The notes beneath the pieces were generated by a model. It had not been told where the DNA came from. It saw nothing but the letters and a program-made list of their open reading frames with translations, and searched no databases. From NCBI RefSeq assembly GCF_030646155.1, contig NZ_JAUTDN010000040.1, positions 1 through 54,397 of the forward strand: 54,397 nucleotides of DNA, written 5' to 3'. Each line of letters opens with the position of its first letter. The first letter of the stretch is position 1. The DNA is from Conexibacter sp. CPCC 205762. GTDB lineage: Bacteria; Actinomycetota; Thermoleophilia; Solirubrobacterales; Solirubrobacteraceae. A program made the translations under genes and the position numbers. This document shows, one piece after another, positions 16,585-24,372 of the stretch.

Positions 16585-17052
16585 CTACCCGCCGGCCAGC
16601 TCGGCGATCCGGTCGAGCAGCGGCAGCTGGGCCGCGAGCAGCTTCTCGCGCGCGGCCGGCAGCGTGAACCAGCCGGCACGGTCGACCTCCGGGAAGCTCG
16701 CGCGCTTGCCCGAGCGCGGCGGCCACTCCATCTCAAAGGTGTTGGAGACGATCCGCTCGGCGTCGAGGTCGCCCTCGACCGCCCACGCGCTCACGAGCTT
16801 GCCGCCCTTCTGTCTGATCTCGCCGAGCGCGACCGGCTCGCCGGCCGGCAGCGCGACGCCCAGCTCCTCGGCGAACTCGCGCCGGGCGGCGTCGAGCGGC
16901 TGCTCGTCGTCGCCGTGCTCGCCCTTCGGGATCGACCAGGCACCGGCGTCCTTCTTGGCCCAGAAGGGCCCGCCGGGGTGGACCAGCAGCACCTCCCGCT
17001 CCCCGCCGTCAGCGCGGCGGTGGAGCAGGATGCCGGCGCTGCGTCTGGCCAT
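16585..17052 (-). CDS. NUDIX hydrolase
   Basis: The 155-aa protein has a complete Nudix box: GEHGDDEQPLDAARREFAEE then LGV, matching Gx5Ex7REUxEExGU. The N-terminal strands (SAGILLHRRADGGEREVLLV) and AWSIPKGE match the subgroup that includes bis(5'-nucleosyl)-tetraphosphatase-like and DR1025-like enzymes, which hydrolyse nucleoside diphosphates linked to another group. The start codon shares a base with the stop of the DEAD-box helicase gene (TGATG), so the two are translationally coupled. This hints at an RNA or nucleotide housekeeping link. Confidence 0.92.
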   Translation of the reverse strand: MARRSAGILLHRRADGGEREVLLVHPGGPFWAKKDAGAWSIPKGEHGDDEQPLDAARREFAEELGVALPAGEPVALGEIRQKGGKLVSAWAVEGDLDAERIVSNTFEMEWPPRSGKRASFPEVDRAGWFTLPAAREKLLAAQLPLLDRIAELAGG

Positions 17053-18503
17053 CAGGCGCGGACCGGCTCCAAGCGGAGCTTGTGGCCCTCGACGTCGAAG
17101 CCGTCGAGCTTCGAGACGACCGTCTCGGCCTGCGCGGCCGGCACGTCGAGGAAGGCGAACTGCTCGAGGATGCGGATGTTGCGGACCGACTCGCCGTCGA
17201 CGCCGGCCTCGGTCGTGATCGCGTGGATCAGGTCGGCCGGCTCGATCCCCTGCGCGAGGCCGCCGGCGATCACGAGGCGCGTGCGGGCGCCGTCGGCGGC
17301 CGGAGCGCCGTCGCCGGCGCGCGTCGGCGCGACGTCGTGCGGCTTGGTCTCGTGGCGCTTGGGCTTGACCTCGACCTTGCGGGTGCCGACTCTGGCGCCC
17401 TCGGTCCACGGCGCCATCGGCGTGCTCGTGTGGCGCTCGATCGCCTCGATGTCCCTCTTCTGCTTCGAGTCGTAGAAGGTGATCGCGCGGCCCGAGCGGC
17501 CGATGCGGCCGGTGCGGCCGATGCGGTGGACGTAGACGTCCGGCGAGGTCGGCACGTCGAAGTTGATCACGTGCGTGACCGACGAGATGTCGAGGCCGCG
17601 GGCGGCGACGTCGGTCGCGACGAGGATCGGCACGCGGCCGCCCTTGAAACCGAGCATCACGCCGTCGCGGGCGCCCTGGCTCATGTCGCCGTGCAGCGCC
17701 TTCACGTTCATGCCCTTGTCGCGCAGCGTGCGGTAGAGCTGGTCGCAGCGGATCTTCGTGCGCACGAAGACGATCGCCTGGTCGGGCTTCTCCGCCTCCA
17801 GCACTCTCACGAGCGCCTCGGCCTTCTCGCGCTGGGAGACCTCGAGCGAGAACTGCTCGACCGTGTCGACGGTCAGCGTCGCCGCTCTGACCTTCACGTG
17901 GACCGGGTTGTAGAGGTACTTCTGCGAGAGCTTTCTGATCTCCGGCGGCATCGTCGCGGAGAAGAGCGCGGTCTGGCGGCTGCCGGGCGTCAGCGCCATG
18001 ATTCTCTCGACGTCCTCGAGGAAGCCGAGGTCGAGCATCTCGTCGGCCTCGTCGAGCACGATGAAGCGGCAGCCGGTCAGCATCAGCGAGTGGCGCGAGA
18101 TCAGGTCCTTGACGCGCCCGACGGTGCCGACGACGACGTGGCCGCCGGCGCGCAGCTGCGCCTGCTGGGAGCGGATCGGAGCGCCGCCGAAGACGGCGAC
18201 GACGTCGACGCCCTTGCGCGCGCCGTAGGAGCGCAGCGCCTGGGTCACCTGGATGCAGAGCTCGCGCGTCGGCGTCAGCACGAGCGCCTGGACGTCGGAG
18301 TCGGAGGGATCCACGTACTCCATCAGCGGCAGCCCGAACGCCGCGGTCTTGCCCGATCCGGTCTGCGCCTGGCCGATCATGTCGTTGCCGGCGAGCAGCG
18401 GCGGGATCGCCTGCTCCTGGATCGGGCTGGGGTTCTCGTACCCCACATCGCGCAGCGCGTCGAGGACGGGCGCGGAGAGTCCGAGTTCAGCGAAAGTAGT
18501 CAC
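17052..18503 (-). CDS. DEAD-box RNA helicase with DbpA-type RNA-binding tail
   Basis: The 483-aa protein carries the full motif set: Q motif NPSPIQEQAIPPL, I AQTGSGKT, Ia PTRELCIQ, II VLDEADEMLD, III SAT, V TDVAARGLDI and VI HRIGRTGRIGRSGRA. Motif Ib reads TVGRVKDLI where TPGR is usual. After a basic linker (about residues 350-405) the last 75 residues form a DbpA/CsdA-like RNA-binding domain (TRLVIAGGLAQGIEPADLIH). The role is probably ribosome assembly or mRNA turnover at low temperature. It starts at GTG 18503. The quinone oxidoreductase gene ends 12 bp upstream. Confidence 0.95.
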   Translation of the reverse strand: MTTFAELGLSAPVLDALRDVGYENPSPIQEQAIPPLLAGNDMIGQAQTGSGKTAAFGLPLMEYVDPSDSDVQALVLTPTRELCIQVTQALRSYGARKGVDVVAVFGGAPIRSQQAQLRAGGHVVVGTVGRVKDLISRHSLMLTGCRFIVLDEADEMLDLGFLEDVERIMALTPGSRQTALFSATMPPEIRKLSQKYLYNPVHVKVRAATLTVDTVEQFSLEVSQREKAEALVRVLEAEKPDQAIVFVRTKIRCDQLYRTLRDKGMNVKALHGDMSQGARDGVMLGFKGGRVPILVATDVAARGLDISSVTHVINFDVPTSPDVYVHRIGRTGRIGRSGRAITFYDSKQKRDIEAIERHTSTPMAPWTEGARVGTRKVEVKPKRHETKPHDVAPTRAGDGAPAADGARTRLVIAGGLAQGIEPADLIHAITTEAGVDGESVRNIRILEQFAFLDVPAAQAETVVSKLDGFDVEGHKLRLEPVRA

Positions 18504-18515
18504 TAGTCCCTCAGG

Positions 18516-19469
18516 TTACTCGCGTGGGTCCAACAGCAGCTTGCCGGTGGTGCGGCGGGCGGCGAGGTCGATCTGCGCCTGCGCCGCCTGCGCGAGCGGA
18601 TAGGTGGCGCCGACGACGACCCGCAGCTCGCCTCTTCCCGCGCGCGCGAGCAGGTCGTCGATCGCCGTGCGGACCAGCTGCGGCCGCTCCCACAGGTGGT
18701 TGAACCAGAAGCCGGCGACGGTCCGCGAGGTCTTCAGCAGCTTGCCGGTGCGCAGCTCGTTCTGCTCGCGCGAGGAGATCCCGTGCACGACGATCCGGCC
18801 GAACGGCGCGAGCGCCTCGAAGCAGGCGTCGAAGACGGCGCCGCCGGCCAGCTCCAGCACGACGTCGACCGGTCTGCCGCCGTTGGCCTCCAGCAGCCGC
18901 TCGGTGAGGCCGTCGGCGTCGCCGTCGACGGCCGCGTCGGCACCCAGCTCCAGCGTCAGCGCGCGCTTCTCGGCGGTCGATGCGGTCGCGATCACGCGGC
19001 CGGCGCCGAGCGCGCGGCCGAGCTGCGTCGCGAGCGTGCCGACGCCGCCGGCGGCCGAGACGACGACGACCGACTCGCCCGCGCGCAGGCGCGCGCTGGT
19101 CTCGTACAGATGCCAGGCGGTGAGGCCCTGGATCAGCAGCGCGAGCGCGGTCTCGTCGGAGACGCCGTCGGGGATCGGGAAGGTGCGAGCGGCCGGCGCG
19201 GTCGCGTACTCGGCGTAGCCGCCGCTGCCGCAGACGGCGACGACCCGCTCGCCCGTGTCGAGCCGGCGGCCGGCGACCTCGATCCCGGGCACGAGCGGCA
19301 GCTCCGCCTTCGCGACGTAGACGTTGTGGCGCTGGTGCGTGTCGGCGAAGTTGAGGCCGGCGCGGCTGACCTCGATCAGCAGCTCGCCCTCCGCCGGCAC
19401 GGGTCTCGGCAGCTCGACCAGCTGCAGCTGCTCCGGCCCGCCGAACTCCCTCAGCTGGATCGCGCGCAT
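18516..19469 (-). CDS. Quinone oxidoreductase-like MDR-family dehydrogenase
   Basis: The 317-aa medium-chain reductase lacks the structural zinc loop, as in the quinone oxidoreductase (QOR) branch. The opening MRAIQLREFGGPEQLQLVEL, then RAGLNFADTHQRHN, and the nucleotide-binding VVVVSAAGGVGTLATQLGRA are typical. It probably reduces quinones or enones with NADPH in the cytoplasm; the natural substrate is unknown. It lies directly upstream of the helicase on the same strand and divergent from the PfkB kinase. Confidence 0.92.
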   Translation of the reverse strand: MRAIQLREFGGPEQLQLVELPRPVPAEGELLIEVSRAGLNFADTHQRHNVYVAKAELPLVPGIEVAGRRLDTGERVVAVCGSGGYAEYATAPAARTFPIPDGVSDETALALLIQGLTAWHLYETSARLRAGESVVVVSAAGGVGTLATQLGRALGAGRVIATASTAEKRALTLELGADAAVDGDADGLTERLLEANGGRPVDVVLELAGGAVFDACFEALAPFGRIVVHGISSREQNELRTGKLLKTSRTVAGFWFNHLWERPQLVRTAIDDLLARAGRGELRVVVGATYPLAQAAQAQIDLAARRTTGKLLLDPRE

Positions 19470-19589
19470 ATGGCGCCGGAGGCTAGAGGAGGCCGCGCGC
19501 GGTGACCGCCGATACCCTGTGCGTTCGTCGCGCACGTCGTCACGCGCGCGCGTCCGTCTCTGACTCCGACCGAAAGAATCGTCCGCTCC

Positions 19590-20522
19590 ATGGCCCTCAC
19601 CGTCGTTGGCTCGATCGCGTTCGACGCCGTCACCACGCCCTTCGGCACCCGCGAGAAGATGCTCGGCGGCGCCGCGGTCCACTTCTCGCTCGCCTCGTCG
19701 TTCTTCACGGACGTGCGCGTCGTCGGCCCCGTCGGCGACGACTTCGGCGACGCCGAGTACGCGATCCTGCGCACGCGCGGCATCAACACCGACGACGTCG
19801 AGCACGTGCCGGGCGGCAGAACGTTCTTCTGGAGAGCGCACTACGACTTCGACATCAACACCGCGCACACCGACGACACGCAGCTCGGCGTCTTCGGCGA
19901 GTTCGACCCGAAGCTGTCGCAGGCGAGCAAGGACAGCGAGGTGCTGTTCCTCGCCAACATCCAGCCGGACGTGCAGCGCGCGGTGCGCGAGCAGAGCAAC
20001 GCGAAGTTCGTCGCGCTCGACTCGATGAACCTGTGGATCGAGATCGCGCGCGACTCGCTGATCAAGACGATCGAGACGGTCGACTGCGTCCTCCTCAACG
20101 ACGCCGAGATCCGCCAGCTGACCGGCAAGGCGAACCTCGTCCAGGCGGCCCGCGAGATCCGCGCGATGGGCCCGAAGGTCGTCGTCGCCAAGCAGGGCGA
20201 GTACGGCGCGGCGCTGCTGACCGAGGAGGGCTTCTTCGGCCTCCCCGCCTACCCGCTGGAGACGGTCAACGACCCGACCGGCGCGGGCGACTCGTTCGCC
20301 GGCGGCTTCGTCGGCTACCTCGCCGCGCACGGCGGCGAGGACCTCTCGCACGAGACGCTCTGCCGCGCGATGGCGTACGGCACCGCGATCGCCTCCTACA
20401 ACGTCGAGGAGTTCGGCACCGAGCGCGTCTCGCGCCTCACGCGCGACGAGGTCACCGCGCGCGTCGCCGAGCTGCAGAAGATCACCCACTTCGTCGACGC
20501 GCCGGTCGAGCTGCGCGCGTAG
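19590..20522 (+). CDS. PfkB-family sugar or nucleoside kinase
   Basis: The 310-aa ribokinase-fold kinase has N-terminal LTVVGSIAFDAVTTP with the glycine pair LGGAAVHFSLASS. The C-terminal PfkB signature is NDPTGAGDSFAGGFVGYLAA, giving the anion hole and catalytic Asp. It transfers phosphate from ATP to a hydroxymethyl group of a sugar or nucleoside; residues between do not fix the substrate. Arginine is often AGA. A strong palindrome follows 12 bp after the stop and separates it from the convergent SnoaL-like gene. Confidence 0.92.
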   Translation: MALTVVGSIAFDAVTTPFGTREKMLGGAAVHFSLASSFFTDVRVVGPVGDDFGDAEYAILRTRGINTDDVEHVPGGRTFFWRAHYDFDINTAHTDDTQLGVFGEFDPKLSQASKDSEVLFLANIQPDVQRAVREQSNAKFVALDSMNLWIEIARDSLIKTIETVDCVLLNDAEIRQLTGKANLVQAAREIRAMGPKVVVAKQGEYGAALLTEEGFFGLPAYPLETVNDPTGAGDSFAGGFVGYLAAHGGEDLSHETLCRAMAYGTAIASYNVEEFGTERVSRLTRDEVTARVAELQKITHFVDAPVELRA

Positions 20523-20534
20523 ACAGCTCGCTCC

Positions 20535-20581
20535 GTCAGCGTGAGTCTGCTGGTCGACGAGACCAGCGGATTCACGCCGAT
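20535..20581. repeat. 47-bp palindromic element, probable bidirectional terminator
   Basis: Two 21-nt arms flank the 5-nt loop GACGA. The central seven pairs GCTGGTC/GACCAGC are perfect, and the arms continue outwards with only G-T wobbles and one A-C mismatch (CGTGAG...TTCACG). No T-tract follows. It sits between the converging PfkB and SnoaL-like genes, so terminator function is likely. Its sequence is clearly related to the element inside the E2 gene at 36314-36360. Confidence 0.85.
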
Positions 20582-21078
20582 CAGGGGTGCGCCAGTCGCG
20601 CGCCCAGCTTCTCGCCGCTGCGCATCATGAATGCCAGCGGACCGAGCATCGCGCGCACGGCGACGGCGCGTGCCGGGCTGTTCTGGCGCGCGACGCGCGG
20701 ACCCAGCTCCGCCGCGAGCGTCGTCAGCGCCGGCAGCGGCCGGATGAACAGCACCAGCCGCGTGATCAGACCGGCCTCGTCGAGCGTCACGTGGACCGAC
20801 TCGTCGAGCGCGACGCCGCGCACCTTCGCGTGGCCGGTCAGGACCCGCTGCCGCGCGTCACCGGCGTCGGCGCTGAAGCGGCGCTCGCTCGTGACGACGA
20901 ACACCTCTCGCATCACCGCCAGCACCTGCTCGCGGCCGCTGAACTCGAAGCTGTCGGTGATCGGCGACTTCAGCGTCACGCCCGGCGCCAGCGTCGCGCG
21001 CAGCGCCTCGAGGTCACCGGCGTCGACGGCGGCGCAGTAGGCGGCCGTCGCGGTTGTGGACTCCATCTCGCTCGCCAT
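20581..21078 (-). CDS. SnoaL/NTF2-like domain protein
   Basis: The 165-aa protein has an NTF2-like opening (AAYCAAVDAGDLEALRATLA then PGVTLKSPITDSFEFSGREQ) and the alternating strands of a nuclear transport factor 2-type cone fold (AKVRGVALDESVHVTL). Such proteins are isomerases, cyclases or ligand carriers; no catalytic residue can be assigned. An internal ATG five codons in is an alternative start. Its stop codon touches the palindromic element. Confidence 0.78.
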   Translation of the reverse strand: MASEMESTTATAAYCAAVDAGDLEALRATLAPGVTLKSPITDSFEFSGREQVLAVMREVFVVTSERRFSADAGDARQRVLTGHAKVRGVALDESVHVTLDEAGLITRLVLFIRPLPALTTLAAELGPRVARQNSPARAVAVRAMLGPLAFMMRSGEKLGARLAHP

Positions 21079-21168
21079 CGGCCGAGGCTACAGCGGCGTC
21101 GGGTGGTGCGGGTAGGGTGACCGGGTGGTGGCGTGCAGGATCGATGCACGCGATACTTGGGGCTGAAC

Positions 21169-21861
21169 ATGGCTGACACGGAGACGAGCAGAGACGGCGC
21201 GACGAGCGAGCTGGGGACGCGGCTGCGCGGCGAGCGCGAGCGCCAGAGCATCGGCGTGCGCGAGCTGAGCCGGCGGCTGGGGGTCTCGGCCTCGATGATC
21301 TCCCAGATCGAGCGCGGTCGCGTGATGCCGTCGGTCAACACGCTCTACTCGATCACCTCCGCGCTCGGGATCTCACTCGACGACCTCTTCGGCGAGGCGC
21401 CGGGGGGCGTGCGGTCGCTGGCCGCCGTCGCGGGCGCCGGCGCCGCCGGCGAGGCCTCTGCCGAGCCTGCCGCCGAGCTGCCGAGCGCGCCGCTCGCACC
21501 GCCGGCGTCGCCGGTCCAGCGCGGCGAGGACTGCCAGAGACTGCAGCTCGGCTCGGGCGTCACGTGGGCGCTGCTGACCTCCTCCCCGCGCCCCGACATC
21601 GACTTCCTCAAGACGACCTACGCGGTCGGCTCGGAGTCGACCCCGGCCGACGCGCTGATGCGTCATGCCGGCCACGAGTACGGCACCGTCCTGGACGGCC
21701 GCCTCGGCGTCACCGTCGGCTTCGACACCTACGAGCTGGAGCCGGGCGACTCGATCTCGTTCGAGTCCTCGACGCCGCACCGGCTGTACAACGCCGGCGA
21801 CGAGCCGGCCGTGGCGATCTGGGTCGTCGTCGGTCGCGGCGGCGACCCGCGCGCCGACTGA
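21169..21861 (+). CDS. XRE-family regulator with C-terminal cupin sensor (copy 1)
   Basis: The 230-aa protein has an N-terminal HTH (LGTRLRGERERQSIGVRELS, then LGVSASMISQIERGRVMPSV) and, after an Ala/Pro linker (about residues 78-118), a cupin domain. The cupin shows HEYGTVLDGRLGVTVGFDTY and PGDSISFESSTPHRLYNAGD. The family binds a small molecule in the cupin and regulates nearby catabolic genes. It is a close paralogue of the regulator at 30717 and lies directly before an amidohydrolase, its probable target. The ATG at 21169 was chosen over an upstream in-frame start. Confidence 0.9.
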   Translation: MADTETSRDGATSELGTRLRGERERQSIGVRELSRRLGVSASMISQIERGRVMPSVNTLYSITSALGISLDDLFGEAPGGVRSLAAVAGAGAAGEASAEPAAELPSAPLAPPASPVQRGEDCQRLQLGSGVTWALLTSSPRPDIDFLKTTYAVGSESTPADALMRHAGHEYGTVLDGRLGVTVGFDTYELEPGDSISFESSTPHRLYNAGDEPAVAIWVVVGRGGDPRAD

Positions 21862-21902
21862 CACACCCCGCCGCGCCAGCCGCGCGTTTGCCGTCACTTC
21901 AC

Positions 21903-21924
21903 GTTGCGTTTATCGTTACGCAAC
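21903..21924. promoter_or_regulatory. Inverted repeat abutting the amidohydrolase start
   Basis: GTTGCGT-ttatcgtt-ACGCAAC is a perfect 7-bp inverted repeat with an 8-bp spacer. The right arm ends immediately before the ATG of the amidohydrolase gene. It is the most AT-rich point of the locus. Its position suggests an operator of the XRE-cupin regulator encoded just upstream (inference). Confidence 0.55.
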
Positions 21925-23304
21925 ATGGAGAGAACGCTGATCCGCCACGCCCACGTGGTGTCGCTCGACGCCGCCGTCGGCGACCTGCGCGACGCCGAGA
22001 TCCTGATCGAGGGCGATGCGATCGCCGCGATCGGGCACGACCTCGGCGTCACCGACGCCGCCGCGATCGACGCCCGCGGCGCGATCGCGATCCCCGGCTT
22101 CGTCGACACCCACCGCCACACGTGGGAGGCGGTCCTGCGCGGGATCGAGGCCGACGCGACGCTGGCCGACTACTTCGACGTCGTGCTCGACACGCTCGCG
22201 CCGAAGTACCGCCCCGACGACGTCCACGCCGGCAACCTGCTGGGCGCGCTCGACGCGCTCGACGGCGGCATCACGACGCTGCTCGACTGGTCGCACATCT
22301 CCAACACGCCCGAGCACTCCGACGAGGCGATCCGCGCGCTGCGCGACGCCGGCCTGCGCGCCGTCTACTGCTGCGGCACGCCCAACACCTCGGTCGCGAC
22401 CTGGTGGACCGACAGCGCCCAGCCGGCGCAGGACGACGTCCGCCGCATCCGCGCCGAGCAGCTGTCCGACGACAGCGGCCTGATCACGATGTCGCTGGCC
22501 GCGCGCGGCCCCGGCTTCTGCCTGCCGGAGGTCGTCGCGCACGACTGGCGGCTGGCGCGCGAGCTGGCGATCCCGATCTCCGTCCACGTCGGCTTCGGCC
22601 CGGCGGTGCACAGATTCGAGATGGTCAAGCGGCTGCACGAGCAGAGGCTGCTCGGCCCCGACACGACCTACATCCACGGCAATCTCTGCGACGACGAGGA
22701 GCTGCGGCTGATCGCCGACAGCGGCGGCACGACGAGCATCGCGCCGACCGTCGAGATGCTGATGGGCCACGGCCTGCCGCCGGCCGCGCGGATGCTCGCG
22801 CACGGCCTCAGACCGAGCCTCTCGATCGACGTCGTGACCGGCTCGCCGGGTGACATGTTCAGCCAGATGCGGACGCTGCTGGCGACCGAGCGCGCGCTCG
22901 TCCACGATCGCCTGCTGCGCGCCGAGGAGGGTCGCCTGCACGACGACTCGCCGCCGCAGGCGCCGCTGCTGAGCGCCCGCCAGGTGCTGGAGTTCGCGAC
23001 GATCGAGGGCGCCCGCGCCTGCGGGCTCGACCGCCGCATCGGCACGCTGACGCCGGGCAAGCAGGCCGATGTCGTGCTGATCGCGACCGACCGGCCCAAC
23101 ACCTGGCCGGTGATCGACCCGGTCGCGACGGTCGTCTGCTCCGCCGACACCGGCAACGTCGAGACGATCCTCGTCGCCGGCAGAGTGGTCAAGCGCGACG
23201 GCCGCCTCGTGCGCGACGACTGGACCCAGGTGCGCGACGCCGCGACCGCCGCGAGCGCGCGCCTGCTGCCGCACGCCAGCGGCTGCACGGCGCACGCCCA
23301 CTAG
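21925..23304 (+). CDS. Metal-dependent amidohydrolase (COG0402, deaminase-like; copy 1)
   Basis: The 459-aa TIM-barrel amidohydrolase resembles the TrzN/8-oxoguanine-deaminase group. The first metal motif is PGFVDTHRHTWEAVLRGI (HxH), the next His is in ISVHVGFG, another in TYIHGNLCDD, and the late Asp in LSIDVVTGSPGDMFSQ. The C-terminal sandwich has TIEGARACGLDRRIGTLTPG and KQADVVLI. The usual Glu three residues after the third His (HxxE) is absent. It probably hydrolyses an amino or halo group from a ring or linear amine; the substrate is unknown. A paralogue sits at 29156-30574. Confidence 0.9.
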   Translation: MERTLIRHAHVVSLDAAVGDLRDAEILIEGDAIAAIGHDLGVTDAAAIDARGAIAIPGFVDTHRHTWEAVLRGIEADATLADYFDVVLDTLAPKYRPDDVHAGNLLGALDALDGGITTLLDWSHISNTPEHSDEAIRALRDAGLRAVYCCGTPNTSVATWWTDSAQPAQDDVRRIRAEQLSDDSGLITMSLAARGPGFCLPEVVAHDWRLARELAIPISVHVGFGPAVHRFEMVKRLHEQRLLGPDTTYIHGNLCDDEELRLIADSGGTTSIAPTVEMLMGHGLPPAARMLAHGLRPSLSIDVVTGSPGDMFSQMRTLLATERALVHDRLLRAEEGRLHDDSPPQAPLLSARQVLEFATIEGARACGLDRRIGTLTPGKQADVVLIATDRPNTWPVIDPVATVVCSADTGNVETILVAGRVVKRDGRLVRDDWTQVRDAATAASARLLPHASGCTAHAH

Positions 23305-23313
23305 GACGACGGC

Positions 23314-24348
23314 TCAGTCGGGGACGACGCCGACCATCAGCGCGGCGTTGTCCTCGCCGGCCTCCAGCTCGCCGGACTCGATCTTGCGCGCGAGGTCGAG
23401 CATCAGCGCGTTGTAGGGCGCGTCGCGGCCGGCTCTCGTCAGCACGTCGACGACGAGGCCGTGGATCTCCTCGCCCTCGGCGCGGCGGCCCTTCATCCAG
23501 TCCTGCAGCACCGTCACTCTCGTGTCCTCCAGCGACCAGCCGCTGAGGACCGCGTCCAGCAGCGCCGCGGCGTACTGCTCCGGCGGCGTGTCCTCGATCC
23601 CGTCCTGGCCGAAGATCGGCACGATTCTGCAGCCGGCGGCGAGCGCCGCCTCCAGCGCCTCGGTGCCGGCGGCGTCCATCACCGCGCGCATCCCGGGCGC
23701 CTTCAGCGAGCCGACGAGCGTCGCGTTGAGGACCGCGGAGGGGACCATCTCGGCGGCGTTGGCGACCAGCTTCATCCACTTCGCCGAGCGGATGTCGTCG
23801 CGCACCTCGCATCTGCCGGCGTGGCGCAGCAGCGTCGCGACCTGCTCGACGCGCTCGTTCGCGGGCGCCTCGAAGGCGCCGACCGCGAACCAGGTGCCGG
23901 CGCGGCCGGTCTGGCGGTTGACGATGCCGGGCTCGAACATGTTGCCGGCGATCTCGATCACCGCGCCGACCGTCCGCTCCGGCCCCACGATCGAGGCGAC
24001 GTCGTCGATCGTCATGCCGTTCTGCAGGCCGCAGACGACGCCGTCGGCGGCGACCAGCGGCTTGATCAGCTCGCAGACCCAGCGCGTGTCGTACGCCTTC
24101 ACGCCGAGGAAGACGACGTCGAACGGCTCGCGCAGCGTCGCGACCTCGCAGAGGTGAAGCGCGTTGACCTCGGTCCGCTCCTCGCTCCCGTCGGGGGAGC
24201 GGACGAGCAGGCCGTCGGCGCGCATCGCCTCGACGTGCGCGGGCCACTGCTCGACGAAGGTGACGTCGAGCCCGGCGCGGACCATGTCGGCGCCGATCGC
24301 GGCGCCGTTGGCCCCGGTCCCGACGACGGCGATACGTGGCTGTGTCAT
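23314..24348 (-). CDS. Ketopantoate reductase-like dehydrogenase (ApbA/PanE family; copy 1)
   Basis: The 344-aa NADPH-dependent 2-oxoacid reductase has the Rossmann start RIAVVGTGANGAAIGADMVR, CGLQNGMTIDD and the C-terminal helix with catalytic Lys (RSAKWMKLVANAA). The family includes ketopantoate reductase, but catabolic paralogues act on other branched 2-oxo or 2-hydroxy acids. The ATG at 24346-24348 fits GGGAG five bases upstream. It is last in the five-gene minus-strand transport operon, not near any pan genes, so biosynthetic PanE is unlikely. The paralogue at 33363 is coupled to a 2-oxoacid dehydrogenase. Confidence 0.9.
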   Translation of the reverse strand: MTQPRIAVVGTGANGAAIGADMVRAGLDVTFVEQWPAHVEAMRADGLLVRSPDGSEERTEVNALHLCEVATLREPFDVVFLGVKAYDTRWVCELIKPLVAADGVVCGLQNGMTIDDVASIVGPERTVGAVIEIAGNMFEPGIVNRQTGRAGTWFAVGAFEAPANERVEQVATLLRHAGRCEVRDDIRSAKWMKLVANAAEMVPSAVLNATLVGSLKAPGMRAVMDAAGTEALEAALAAGCRIVPIFGQDGIEDTPPEQYAAALLDAVLSGWSLEDTRVTVLQDWMKGRRAEGEEIHGLVVDVLTRAGRDAPYNALMLDLARKIESGELEAGEDNAALMVGVVPD

Positions 24349-24372
24349 CTGCACTCCCGTCTCATTGCAACG

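Noticed and set aside
23314..24348. Biosynthetic ketopantoate reductase PanE
   Set aside because: Two paralogues are embedded in transport and dehydrogenase operons with no other pantothenate genes, so a catabolic oxoacid reductase is the better reading.
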